Positions 32,701-41,065 are shown, numbered from the stretch's first letter. The stretch: DNA of 64,000 nt from Hippophae tibetana (GCA_037013495.1 CM072810.1:86350449-86414448), one strand, 5' to 3'. Notes: generated by a model from the letters alone, not told the origin. Numbers and translations: made by a program.

Positions 32701-33629
32701 TCTTGTAATGAATTACTTATTGGAACCATTTGTACATGATTGTTCAACTATAGTATCTCATAGATATCTACTGAGCATGGACATTTATTCATATATTATA
32801 TCATAGAAATGTGTTTTCTTTATTAGAGGGATAAATTTTATGGAGGCCTTAGTAGTGGGAAGGGCTTGATTATAATTTCCTTAAATAGAAATTTTTTTCA
32901 GTTTATTTGTTTTGTTTTCCTTATTATCCATATTTTTCTCGATTTTTTAAAATGGAAAGTCCTACAGTACAAACACAATTTTGCATCCAAAACCAGATGC
33001 ACTTTTTGCATGAAGGTTTATTCTTTGTATTAATGTTTTTAATAATTATATAGAATTCCCTTTGTTAACAAAGTAATACAACCAGTGGCCAAGTGTGTTA
33101 ACACGCAGCCAGAATTTTGCAAACAATAAGCTGCCAAAGGAGAAAGGAAAAGAATAGAAGAGTAAGAAGAAAGTAAATCACAAGAGATGGATATGATAAA
33201 ATGGATTTTAAATTCCTTAATGAGAAACTAATCACCTGAAGAATAATGTTGGGTATATGCACTTTTGCTTTTAACTCTATCAATTCCTTCTTTCTGTGAC
33301 ATGATCGCAACTCCTTTTCAGATCGTGCCTATTAAAATATTCTGAAGTCAGTTGTGGGGGGGGGGGGGGGGGGGGGGGGGAGAACGTATGAGAATAATGG
33401 ATTTGCATGTCACTCAATATCTTTCATGTCAAGCAATTTAATTCGTGAGTATTTTGACTTTCGATAACAGGTGGTCGTGTCCATAGGAAGTGGACCATGG
33501 GATCAGCTATTTGGTGGTGGAAACTCTCCTGCATTCGCTGTGGCAGGAGTTTCAGCCTTAGTGAGTGGACTTCTGGCCATTCTAGCTATTCCTCGGTCTG
33601 GGACTCCAAAGCCTAGAGATATCACATAA
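17305..33629 (+). CDS. SUT4: Sucrose transporter, SUT4/SUC4 clade (five exons)
   Basis: The CDS is join(17305-17788, 25259-26001, 26597-26660, 26759-26802, 33471-33629), 1494 nt for 497 residues, close to the length of Arabidopsis SUC4. The product is a 12-span major-facilitator proton/sucrose symporter. Signatures of plant sucrose transporters are intact: [18 protein letters not shown] (35-52), GIPHAW (55-60), [14 protein letters not shown] (83-96) in the loop 2-3, LDVANN (142-147), RALLADL (154-160), and the C-terminal [13 protein letters not shown]. The short N-terminus with a LRQLF motif (23-27), and the match along its length, place it in the SUT4 clade. That clade is mostly reported at the tonoplast, where it exports sucrose from the vacuole; the location here is inferred. 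All splice sites are GT-AG and keep phase. Introns 1 (7.5 kb) and 4 (6.7 kb) are swollen by antisense retrotransposons. No lesion is seen in the coding sequence. Confidence 0.95.
19258..19275. repeat. GA microsatellite
   Basis: A short run of alternating G and A, about nine units, in the centre of the intron 1 inverted-repeat element, inside a longer purine-rich tract (19225-19290). Confidence 0.85.
19676..20023 (-). repeat. Gypsy 3' LTR (left copy)
   Basis: Starts TGGTATAACC and ends CTCCATCA on the + strand. It shares with 24813-25150 the blocks CAAAAACTCACGCATCAAAA, CTGTATAACAGAATGCCACA and TATGGCTAGCTAACAA. The adjoining polypurine tract (complement of GGTCCCTCTTTTGG, 20024-20038) marks its 5' edge in element orientation. 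Confidence 0.85.
20100..21260 (-). pseudogene. Gypsy integrase remnant
   Basis: From right to left, 21250-20980 gives the zinc-binding part ([18 protein letters not shown], ending near [13 protein letters not shown]). 20990-20400 gives the catalytic core ([46 protein letters not shown]). 20517-20110 gives the C-terminal end ([20 protein letters not shown], then [12 protein letters not shown]). The frames overlap with shifts. The zinc-binding HHCC is eroded. Confidence 0.82.
21440..22720 (-). pseudogene. Gypsy reverse transcriptase and RNase H remnant
   Basis: The open stretch 22129-21536 starts at [16 protein letters not shown], the FGL(C/T)NAP region after the RT palm. It runs through [21 protein letters not shown] and GFFISSQGI to the RNase H entry [17 protein letters not shown]. 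The metal-binding (Y/F)xDD box reads HFDG, so the second Asp is lost. The RNase H DAS motif remains. The RT N-terminal half, 22720-22140, can be followed only in fragments. Confidence 0.85.
22740..23740 (-). pseudogene. Gypsy protease and gag C-terminal remnant
   Basis: 23254-22789 reads an aspartic-protease-like region: [18 protein letters not shown], where the active-site D-x-G is DNG in place of the DGGS/DSGA class, then LSIGKYY and [16 protein letters not shown], the conserved LLGRPW end. Between about 23260 and 23740 are gag fragments broken by stops. Gag continues beyond the MITE, at 24180-24780, only as low-quality frame pieces. Confidence 0.75.
23745..24173. mobile_element. MITE nested in the gypsy element
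   Basis: The left end has GTCATTTAGTCCCCCAACTTT; the right end has its near-complement, AAAGTTGGAGGACTAAAAAAC. Further out, TTAGTCCTTTTGTTTATGC faces the complement of AAAGAAAAGAGACT. Arms are about 60-80 bp and total length is about 430 bp. It interrupts the gag region. It has no coding capacity. The arms resemble the widespread plant class of MITEs with TTTAGTCC-type ends; the superfamily is not assigned. Confidence 0.68.
24799..24812 (-). other. Primer-binding site, initiator-Met tRNA type (gypsy)
   Basis: On the - strand the sequence next to the LTR reads TTTGTATCAGATC. This is close to TGGTATCAGAGC, the usual primer-binding site complementary to the initiator methionine tRNA 3' end. Confidence 0.65.
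24813..25150 (-). repeat. Gypsy 5' LTR (right copy)
   Basis: Pairs with the left LTR, runs from TGGCATAGAAG to CCCCTGCA on the + strand, and is followed by the outer piece of the older inverted-repeat element. Clean 5-bp target duplication could not be confirmed, because both flanks are A-rich (AAAAT on the left, TAAAA on the right). Confidence 0.85.
25259..26001 (+). CDS. SUT4: Sucrose transporter exon 2
   Basis: The largest exon encodes the rest of codon 162 to residue 409 (start [17 protein letters not shown], end TILGVPLA). It contains spans of the middle of the protein, the central cytosolic loop rich in acidic residues, and the conserved [14 protein letters not shown] and [16 protein letters not shown] segments. 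The acceptor is CTTTCAG|GA and the donor is GGCT|GTAAGT. Confidence 0.94.
26048..26071. repeat. TTTC microsatellite
   Basis: A short run of TTTC units in intron 2, about 50 bp after the donor site. Confidence 0.8.
26597..26660 (+). CDS. SUT4: Sucrose transporter exon 3
   Basis: A 64-nt exon reading [21 protein letters not shown] plus one base. It lies after a T-rich acceptor tract (TTTTTTTCACAG|AT) and before the donor CAAG|GTATAT. The upstream T run is 15 or more bases long. Confidence 0.92.
26759..26802 (+). CDS. SUT4: Sucrose transporter exon 4
   Basis: A 44-nt micro-exon reading [15 protein letters not shown]. The acceptor is TTGCAG|GG and the donor is CACAG|GTATTT. Phase is kept from exon 3 (one base carried over) to exon 5 (none). 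Confidence 0.92.
27042..27261 (-). repeat. Copia 3' LTR (left copy)
   Basis: Begins TGAAGAATATATTACGAGAG and ends TACAGTTTACA. It contains ATACAATCCTATAAATAGGA, a TATAAATA box that in element orientation reads TCCTATTTATAGG. It is followed at 27262-27277 by CTCCCCCTCAAGTTGG, whose complement is the polypurine tract. Confidence 0.9.
27262..27277 (-). other. Polypurine tract (copia)
   Basis: The - strand reads CCAACTTGAGGGGGAG directly before the 3' LTR. This is the classic copia AACTTGAGGGGGAG plus-strand primer. Confidence 0.88.
27269..28800 (-). pseudogene. Copia reverse transcriptase and RNase H remnant
   Basis: 28432-28049 carries the RT heart: [22 protein letters not shown] and the intact catalytic box [10 protein letters not shown], then [20 protein letters not shown]. 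27856-27668 carries [21 protein letters not shown] and the RNase [10 protein letters not shown] segment. 27511-27269 carries the C-terminal end, [27 protein letters not shown], and ILTKAL. The stretch 28800-28440 reads the RT N-terminus in broken frames. Only a few stops separate the pieces. Confidence 0.9.
29464..30555 (-). pseudogene. Copia GAG-pre-integrase and integrase, 363-residue open frame
   Basis: The longest retroelement frame in the window. The start corresponds to the end of the protease ([12 protein letters not shown]). Next comes the GAG-pre-integrase zinc-binding part ([23 protein letters not shown]). Then comes the integrase core with [39 protein letters not shown], and [24 protein letters not shown]. 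All three D,D(35)E residues (Asp in HTDIW, Asp in SDNAKEY, Glu in VAERKNR) are present. It stops before the RT, where 29176-28805 reads a linker in another frame. Confidence 0.9.
30600..31560 (-). pseudogene. Copia gag remnant with zinc knuckle
   Basis: 31145-30720 reads gag C-terminal sequence: [19 protein letters not shown], then a CCHC zinc knuckle in the form [19 protein letters not shown] with all four metal ligands in place. Upstream, 31560-31150 gives gag N-terminal fragments in broken frames. The DNA from 31560 to 32146 is noncoding leader. Confidence 0.82.
32147..32159 (-). other. Primer-binding site, initiator-Met tRNA type (copia)
   Basis: On the - strand, directly after the 5' LTR, the sequence reads TGGTATTAGAGTG. 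This differs by single changes from the standard TGGTATCAGAGC. Confidence 0.85.
32160..32367 (-). repeat. Copia 5' LTR (right copy)
   Basis: Pairs with 27042-27261. The two differ by single bases near the start and by several indels in the last 70 bp. The TATAAATA-type box is kept at about 32250. Confidence 0.9.
32368..33470 (+). other. Remaining part of sucrose transporter intron 4
   Basis: T-rich intron sequence between the copia element and exon 5. The open frame at 32465-32806 reads hydrophobic, has no family match and is rejected as coding. The 25-nt G run lies at 33356-33380. Confidence 0.5.
33356..33380 (+). repeat. Homopolymer of 25 G
   Basis: An unbroken G run on the sense strand of intron 4, ending 90 bp before the exon 5 acceptor. 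Such a run can form G-quadruplexes in DNA or pre-mRNA. Its exact length is prone to sequencing and assembly error. Confidence 0.85.
33471..33629 (+). CDS. SUT4: Sucrose transporter exon 5 and stop
   Basis: Encodes residues 446-497, starting [20 protein letters not shown] and ending in the last membrane span plus a short tail, with TAA at 33627-33629. The acceptor is GATAACAG|GTG. The 25-nt G run lies 90 bp upstream, close to the expected branch-point region. Confidence 0.93.
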   Translation: MVVSIGSGPWDQLFGGGNSPAFAVAGVSALVSGLLAILAIPRSGTPKPRDIT

Positions 33630-34196
33630 GGTATGGTGCTATATCTCTTTCAAGAAATCTTTGTTGTCCAGTGTGGATCATAAGATGTTGACAATTAGCA
33701 GGAAATGACAGATGGAAACTGAGATCCTGGTAAATATGTTATCCTTACGCAGACATTTATATTATTTACCGATATAGTGCTTCTGTTGGATTTTCTTCTG
33801 AGTGGTTTCTTCCTTCTACTAATTGCGTGTCAGTTTCCAAAGTTCTGTTTTACAATTCAAGGTGTTAAAGCTGTTTTCTGCTGGAAACTTACAATAAGAG
33901 TGTAATTTCTTTTAGGGATAGGGTCTCAGCTAGCAAGGATTGATGTTCAAAAAGTTGAGTTACACGAAACAAATTAGTCATAAAATGATAATTTGCGTGC
34001 CTGCTGGAGATTCGGATATATTGATAGCATAGTTGTCTTAAAATGCTCGGTGAGACTAGTCATCTACAATTATTGGAGAATTTTTCCACTAGTAATCTGT
34101 CCAACCTGCTGGAAATGTTGCTTTTTTTTAATTCTGAGCTTTGAGAAAAGTAGGTGAAGGCTCTTCTTTGATTCCAAAACTACTTACCTACCAATC

Positions 34197-34622
34197 AAGA
34201 TTAGTTGCTGTTCTTTCAAGGCTATAAGATTGTGCGTTCTGTTGATTAATCTTTATATATGGCATCGTCGTGCTTTTGTGCATGAATTTGTTGTGTGAAT
34301 GTAGTGAAATGTGGATTGTGATCGATGGTGAATATGTAAATTGTATGGATTGAAACTTTGATGGTGACATGTATTTTATTCTTCAATATGTGTCTTGAAA
34401 GGTCGTGTGCAAGATTAGCTGCTGTTCTTTCAAGGCTATAAGATTGTGCGTTCTGTTGATTAATCTTTATTTATGGCATCGTCGTGCTTTTGTGCATGAA
34501 TTTGTCGTGTGAATGCAGTGAAATGTGGATTGTGATAGATGGTGAATATGTAAATTGTATGGATTGAAACTTTGATGGTGACATGTATTTTATTCTTCAA
34601 TATGTCCTGAAAGGTTGTGTGC
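34197..34622. repeat. Tandem duplication of a 214-bp unit downstream of the sucrose transporter
   Basis: Unit 1 is 34197-34410 and unit 2 is 34411-34622. They start AAGATTAG-TGCTGTTC and end AAAGGT-GTGTGC, with a handful of substitutions and a 2-bp indel. The duplication begins about 570 bp after the stop codon, so it may lie in or just beyond the 3' UTR. It is noncoding. Confidence 0.92.
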
Positions 34623-35534
34623 ATATTAATATGGGTGGGGGCTCTCGAATTCAGAAATACACTTTATCAATAGATATTTAGTTCATTTTATCAATAAAAA
34701 TGAAATATATTAATCAAGTTTTGATTTCTATAATATTATTTAATTAATAAATATTTTTTAGAATAATAAAATATATGTAATGGGGTAAAATTCTTATTTA
34801 AATTTTTTCCTCTTTATACCATTCTCACTTTTTTTGGTTCAATGTTGGCATTATTGTTTTAGCCATAAAGTTAAAATTATTAGCATTTTTTGTAGTTATA
34901 TTTTCCCTATTTTTTCATAAATGTTTTTTTTAATCAATCATCTCTATTCTCTTGAAAAACATAATATACTAGTTATCATACTTGCTATTGCTAGGTGGTT
35001 GGGAAGAAATTGATGCGTGGTTATTCTAATAATCATAATTATTTTATATTAATTTTGGGTTCATTCAAATAATAACAATCGTTACGATCGAGGAGTGGTT
35101 TTTTTTGCCGTCTATTAACGCTTTGTTTTTTAATATTTATTTAAAAGTATATTTAGTTTAAAAAAATTAAATGTTAACATAATTCATATTATATTATTTA
35201 AAATATTAATATTAATTTTAATCTTTTAGTTATTTATCACGTGTTTTTAATTAAAATAAAAAATATTAAAGTAAAAATAAATAAAATTCATAAATATTAA
35301 TATTGCTATTCTACTTTGATTGTCCTAAGCTTTAAAGTAATATTATAAATATCTCCAAGGTTTTAAAAATATTATAAATATGAAGAAATACAAAAAGTAA
35401 GATTGAATTTTAAAGAGATAGATTTAAAGATTTATTATTTTAAAAAAAAATATTTTTAAGAAAATATATATTTTATTATGGAATAAGTAATAAAAATGAG
35501 CGTTAATATTAGACGTAAAAAAAGTATGTTAAAT
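34623..35534. other. AT-rich spacer before the pararetrovirus
   Basis: No gene seen. Low-complexity A/T DNA. The left edge of the viral insertion could lie anywhere in here, because the viral leader would be noncoding. Confidence 0.4.
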
Positions 35535-36270
35535 CATTAATTGATAAAGAAGTTAATATGAATAAATTATCAAAAATCTCTAAAGGATAAATGAAAAATT
35601 AAATGCATTCATTTAAAAATATATTTTAAAGAAATAATTGATATACTAATAAAGCTAGCACGATTAAATAATAGAATAGTAACAATAAATTATTATAAAT
35701 GACCCATGAAAGTCTAGAATACCATAAATTAAAATTCATAGTATATTCTAGATTTTTCATTAATATTAATGATAAACCATTAATTGATAAAAAAGTTAAT
35801 ATGAATAAATTATCAAAAATCTCTAAGAAGGATAAATGAAAAATTAAATGCATTCATTTAGGAAGAATTCAAATATTATTAAAAATATATTTTAAAGAAA
35901 TGATTGATATACTAATAAAGCTAGCACGACTAAATAATAGAATAGTAACAATAAAATTAGCTTTATTATGAATGACCCATAAAAATCTAGAATATCATAA
36001 ATTAAAATTCATAGTATGCTCTAGATTTTTTATTAATATTAATGATAAACCATTAATTGATATAAGAAGTTAATATGAATAAACTATCAAAATTCTCTTA
36101 GAAGGATAAATGAAAAATTAAATGCTTTAATTTAGGAGGAATCCAAATATTAATAAAAATATATTTTAAAGAAATAATTGATATACTAATAGTAACAATA
36201 AAATATGCTGAAAATCTAGAATATCATAAATTAATGGTATACTCTAGATTTATCATTAATATTAATGATA
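35535..36270 (+). repeat. Three tandem copies of a movement-protein-like segment
   Basis: Copies start at the CATTAATTGAT anchor at 35535, 35778 and 36051; a fourth start appears near 36256. Unit length is about 240-275 bp; copy 1 lacks about 30 bp and copy 3 has a larger internal loss. Reading in local frames gives words that recall the conserved caulimovirid 30K-type movement protein core: IH(L)GRIQILLKIYF, NNRIVTIKLAL and HKLKFIV. They are not intact in any copy. If the assignment is right, the core domain has been multiplied in tandem after integration, or by recombination. Confidence 0.55.
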
Positions 36271-36559
36271 AGAACTTAAATCAAATATTAAGTTTTTAGT
36301 CTATGAATTTAAAAGATGAGATTTAATTAAAGAAAAAAATCATCAATTTTAAGTACACTAAATAGTAGGATATTCATTAACAAATTGTTATAATAGTTCA
36401 ATATATGGATAAAATGAATTCACACAAATAGATAAAACTTTTCAAGAAATTGGATAGATAATAAAACCATAAATATTAACAGAAGAATGAAACTTTGATG
36501 TTAAAGAAAAACCATGATACTAGGATGAAAAAGTAATGTAGTAAGAAAAAAATAATGTA

Positions 36560-38385
36560 TCAAAGTTTATGTTTATAGATCCTGAAGGAGAAATCTTTAA
36601 TAAAAAATGTGAGGTTGCAAATCTAAAACAAGAGGTTGAAATAACAAAAGCATTAATACATGACGTAACATTATAAAGAAAATGATATCAATACCATCCC
36701 AATAATATTCAAAAATAAACTACATGATATAAAATTAATTTTAATAAAAGCTTAACAAGCATATAAAAAAAATCAAATAACAATAGTGAAATCTTTAATT
36801 CTTTTAGCAAAAGAAGTAAGTATAACGCAAGAATCAAACATCAAGTCCTTATAATACATAAACTAAACACAAAAATAACTCCTAAAAAAAATTATTAAAT
36901 ATGGTTATAATAAATTACAATAAAACATATATAATAAATTTACAGAATTAAGAAGGAATGTAAGTGACATACCTAAAGACAATGAAATTATAGATTATCA
37001 GTTTGATCCCTTTGTAGAATTAATAGAAGAACCACTTGGAAGATCAAATACATTGATATCTAGAAATGAAAAAAGAAAAATTCATAAACAAAGAAGAAGT
37101 TATAATCCTAGAAAAATTATAAAAACAATTTATGGATTTTAAGAATATGAACATAGAGAAATTAATTAGTTTGTTAACATTAACAAATGAAGAACTAGGA
37201 AGACATTATAATGAAAAATTGTGTACAAATAAAGAGAAGATGATATACCAATAGTCAGTGAAACTGATTCTGAACTAGAAAATATGATTACAAAAACTCA
37301 TATGAAACCTATTCCATTACCATTTTTTCATCAATAAGGAATATCTGAACCATATAAAGAAGAAAGAAATATGCAAAGGCTAGAAGAACTTGACATTATT
37401 TATAGAAGAAAATAACAACCCAAAATGGAAGAAAAATTATATTGAAAAACTAGAAGTAATATCCCACCAGAATTTAAATTTTATGAAAATTAAAGATATA
37501 ATCTTTTAGATTTAGATTGTATAAGAGCTTTAAATGGATGATCTAATGGTATGAGTGTAATCATACGAACTTTTCAAATCACATAATGAAACCCTTTAAC
37601 TTGTAGAGTTATAGTAACCTATAAAATGATAGAAAAAGATAAGGGTTCACAAATTTAACATAACAACAATATTTACAAATGCATGTGAATGCTTCTTCAG
37701 AGAAGGAGTACTTACATACTGTACTAAATGAAATATATAAGAAATTTATTAGAGAAAACAAAGATAAACATATCATTGAATCAAGTGAAATAAAAATTGA
37801 GGAAATCAAATGACATTTAATAACTATAGAACTATATGATATGTGTTATATAGATTCTTTTATTTGTGAATATAAAATGTATTATCACAAGTCATCACCC
37901 TAAATGTAAGAAACTTATAAAATAATGTTTTTTTCATAAATTAAGTGAAATATTATATAAAACTATAATCAAATGATAGAATAAAAGAAATAGAAAAACT
38001 ATACCAAGCACCTTAAGAGAATAATAAGAACTCTTAAAAATTAGATAATCATTAAATGTCAAGAAAGACAGAAATATAAACAAATAATACAAAATGATAA
38101 ATCTGTAGTAATATAAGACATTTAGGATGCCAAAAAAAATATGGATGTAACACAAAAATATAAAAATACAAAACATTCAAAAGATATAAATTTAGAAAAC
38201 AAGATTTTGAAAAATATAAGAGAAGATGTAATAAAAAACCTTATAGAAAATATATTTTAGGAGAAAAAGCCATTAGAAAACAAATATTATTGCCCATCAA
38301 GGAAAAAATGTAGATATTGAATCTCCAATGAGCAAGGATATTATCCTAATGAATGCCTTAATAGGCTTAACATAAAAAACAATTT
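36560..38385 (+). pseudogene. Pararetrovirus coat-protein region with broken zinc knuckle
   Basis: No long frame survives. Recognisable pieces are a Lys/Arg-rich stretch at about 38180-38280 and, right after it at 38309-38356, the zinc-knuckle region typical of the caulimovirid coat protein C-terminus. In that knuckle the first Cys (codon 38309) and last Cys (38354) are seen. The codon where a second Cys is expected is TGA (38318), and the expected His is Tyr. The part upstream (36560-38100) is an assignment by position only. It contains short frames such as MHVNASSEKEYLHTVLNE at about 37680. Confidence 0.62.
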
Positions 38386-38589
38386 AAAAACTAATTTTCA
38401 CAGAAAGAAATAATATTAGAAGCAACTTTTAAGATAGAATTATAATAAATAGAGGAATCAAATATAAATAATAATTATAGTATTTATCTTTAGAAGAGAC
38501 TGATGAAGAAATAACTGACTTAGAATATGAATACTCTTCATCAAAAGATGAATGAATTGTATAGTATTATAAATAAAAACATTACTTAT

Positions 38590-38870
38590 ATTAAGGTAGG
38601 ATTAAAATTTAAAGGTTACATAAGTTATCATTTAAATGCATATGTAGATACATGAGTTATTATGTGTGTAGCTAGTAAATATGTATTTTCAGAAGAACCT
38701 TAGAAACAAGCATCAAAAGATTTAATTGTAAGAGTTGCTAACAATATTATAATAAATCTTAATAAAGCTTTGAAAGATAATGATGTAATGATAGGAGCAG
38801 AGAAATTTCATATTTTATTATACATTAAGAAGAATCATGAGTTGATTTATTAATATGAAATAATTTTCTA
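38590..38870 (+). pseudogene. Pararetrovirus aspartic protease remnant
   Basis: The local frame reads YVDT and then a TGA stop (38653-38655) at the position of the Gly in the active-site DTG. It then continues in the same frame with CVASKYVFSEEP, a pattern seen in caulimovirid proteases. The active site is thus cut by a nonsense codon. Confidence 0.68.
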
Positions 38871-39149
38871 AACTTATATCAATATGATACACAATATTTA
38901 TACAATATAAATCAAAAATAAGAAAAACTTTGAATGTATCGAACCCAATTTTTATGTAACAACATAAAAAGTGAAAATGTGGTAAGATAGACACAAACAA
39001 CAACAAAAATCTTATTTAGCAAACATTTCATTAGATAGATAAGAAAAAACTATTTTTAAAATATATCAAAAAATTATTAAAAACATTAAGCTCAAAAAAT
39101 CCTTTAGATCCAAAAGCAAATAAATCTAAAATAATTACTAATATAAAAC

Positions 39150-39500
39150 CAAAAGACCCTAATAAATTCATTAAAGTAAAACCTATGATTTATACTCTAG
39201 AAGACAGGATTGAATTTAAAAAAAAAATTGAAATTTTTTTGAAACTAAAAGTCATAATATCAAGTAATTCATCTCATTATGGTCCAATATTCCTTGTTGA
39301 AAAAGAAGCTAAAAAAAGAGAAAAAAAGAATAGTAATAAACTTCAAAGCATTGAATAAAATAATTATTGATAATGGATACTTTATTCCAAAAGAAGAAGA
39401 ATTATTATCATTAATAAGTTTGATAAATAAGACTAGACGAGGAATCTCAAAAAACTAACGGCATTTAGTTGTCATCAAGGAAGATTCCAACAGACTATTG
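39150..39500 (+). pseudogene. Pararetrovirus reverse transcriptase, N-terminal part
   Basis: The frame from about 39187 reads MIYTLEDRIEFKKKIEIFL, then LKVIISSNSSHYGPIFLVEK, the caulimovirid RT entry. A frame change leads to INFKALNK-like and GYFIPKEEELLSLI words. The palm part with the YxDD box is not found, so the RT is truncated between about 39480 and 39660 by an internal deletion. Confidence 0.75.
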
Positions 39501-39639
39501 TTCAATTCAGATTAAAACAAGCTCAAGTTATCTTTCAAAGGTATATGAACAAGAATTCACAATATATGTAATAAGTTTTAGGTTTATTGTCAGAATCGAT
39601 AATAAGAATTTTGGTTATTTTTTAAGAACTAATATTAGA

Positions 39640-39780
39640 GGTAATTATAAATAAGGAAGATTAGTCAAATGATAATAGTGGTTTAATCACTACAATTTTG
39701 ATGTCAAACATCTTTCAAAAAATAAGAATAGTTTAGAAGATGCCTTCACAAGAGAATCAACACCTTTAACTATTTTTGTT
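39640..39780 (+). pseudogene. Pararetrovirus RNase H, C-terminal end
   Basis: Reads WFNHYNFDVKHLSKNKNSLE, then DAFTRE. This matches the end of caulimovirid RNase H, which has a short F-D-hydrophobic-HI segment followed by a D-x-L-T-R-E box. The part before it is deleted. Confidence 0.68.
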
Positions 39781-41065
39781 CTTATAGGAATGGAACATCG
39801 TGATATCAATATCAATAACAATATAAAGAGAAATGAGATAAGAATCTTTTAGGAACAACTAGAGATTTTATACCTAGAGAAGTCTATTTTGGAGACAGAA
39901 ATTAAACAGGAAGAACTTAATAGGTTAAAACCAACATTTGAGTCCAAAAACTCTAAAGAAGAATCTACCTCAGAGATTCATTCCAAGAAAAATACAACTT
40001 CTAAAAATAGAATTCAAAATGAAAAGACTCTAGAACTTAACATTTCAAAAGAGAGTAACACCACTGAAAAAAAGGAATAACTCAATTGGGTTGAAGAAGT
40101 AGAAAAAGAAGACCAAAAAAAGGACTTATGTGGTCTATAATAGTCCAAAATCAAGATTTTACAATAATTGACCTTAAGCAAGTAAAAATATTATCAAATA
40201 TAGTGGAATAATTCATAGAGCTTTTACTAATAGAATAGAAGCTGAAAACAACTCATGCCAACTATAGAGTACTTAAACTATAAGCCCCTAGAAGATATAG
40301 TTAAAAATTACTCTACAATGTTAAAACAACAACCATCATCACAAAATAGGTTGAATACACTAGGAAAGATAGTATGATTACCAATACTATTTAGAGAAAT
40401 GCCTCTTATAAGATAGTAAAGATAGTACGACCACTAGTATTATTCAGGAAAACATCTCTAGTAATGCATTGGTAATTGAAGACGAAAAAGAATAATGGAG
40501 GAATTTAAGTAAACCACAATAGTAGTCTCTATAACTTAGCCAGAAATTTTATTCAAGAATATATCAAAGATATGAAATTTTACATCATAGAAAAAAATTC
40601 CCAACAGTCGGTAAATTTAATATTCTTGAAGGAGTTGATCCAATTTTTATTTATAAAGATTTCCATACATGTTTAATTGAGAACCTTTATCCAATAATTA
40701 GTTTAAACGAATTAAATTATTTTCCTAAAAATTTCAAGAAGACTATCAAGAACTTCATAGTGAAGATCATAATAGGTGACAAGTATGTCTATATCAAATT
40801 TTTTAGTTCACTTATGGACTGTAATTAAGAAGGTTATATTAGTCCCTACCATTTTCTCAAATTAGGGATTTTCAACACTAAAGAACTTCCAAAACCAATG
40901 GTTCTTCTAGAAAAGTCATTCAATATAGATAAACTATGTATTCTAAGAAGATAGATGCTAAGTCAAATTTATAGTGAACTCAAAAAAATTGATAATTCTT
41001 CTAAAACTAAGGTAAATTATTCAGCTAGTAAAGTTATAATCACTTTTCATTATAATATGACTCTC
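39780..41065 (+). pseudogene. Unassigned frame downstream of the pararetrovirus RNase H
   Basis: Several same-strand frame pieces follow the RNase H: 39889-40080 (charged, Lys/Glu/Ser-rich, 63 residues) and 40540-41137 (KFNILEGVDPIFIYKDFHTC, LYPIISLNELNYFPKNFKK, then IKFFSSLMDCN). A stop-free look over such lengths in AT-rich DNA suggests former coding sequence. I do not recognise the family. Some florendoviruses have a second reading frame of unknown function here, which is the best guess. A partial duplicate of this region lies at 56868-57235. Confidence 0.5.

Larger units (their letters stand above)
35535..41065 (+). mobile_element. Endogenous pararetrovirus (Caulimoviridae), decayed copy
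   Basis: Broken + frames carry caulimovirid landmarks in a single direction: movement-protein-like repeats (35535-36270), coat-protein-like basic region with zinc knuckle (about 36560-38380), protease (about 38600-38700), reverse transcriptase (about 39150-39480), RNase H tail (about 39660-39770), and a further frame (39780-41060). There is no integrase and there are no LTRs, which separates it from the gypsy elements nearby. One continuous order from movement protein to RNase H, followed by an extra downstream frame, is closest to what is described for florendoviruses and petuvirus; this placement is inference. Dozens of stops and frameshifts make it a fossil. The right side is cut by an LTR at 41066. 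Confidence 0.78.

Noticed and set aside
32465..32806. 113-residue hydrophobic frame in intron 4
   Set aside because: T-rich intron DNA gives Leu/Phe/Ile-rich translations; it has no start context or homology and lies between proven exons.
37609..39006. Several Phe/Ile/Tyr-rich - strand frames (37609-37809, 37934-38176, 38818-39006)
   Set aside because: They are the antisense of A-rich pararetrovirus coding DNA on the + strand.
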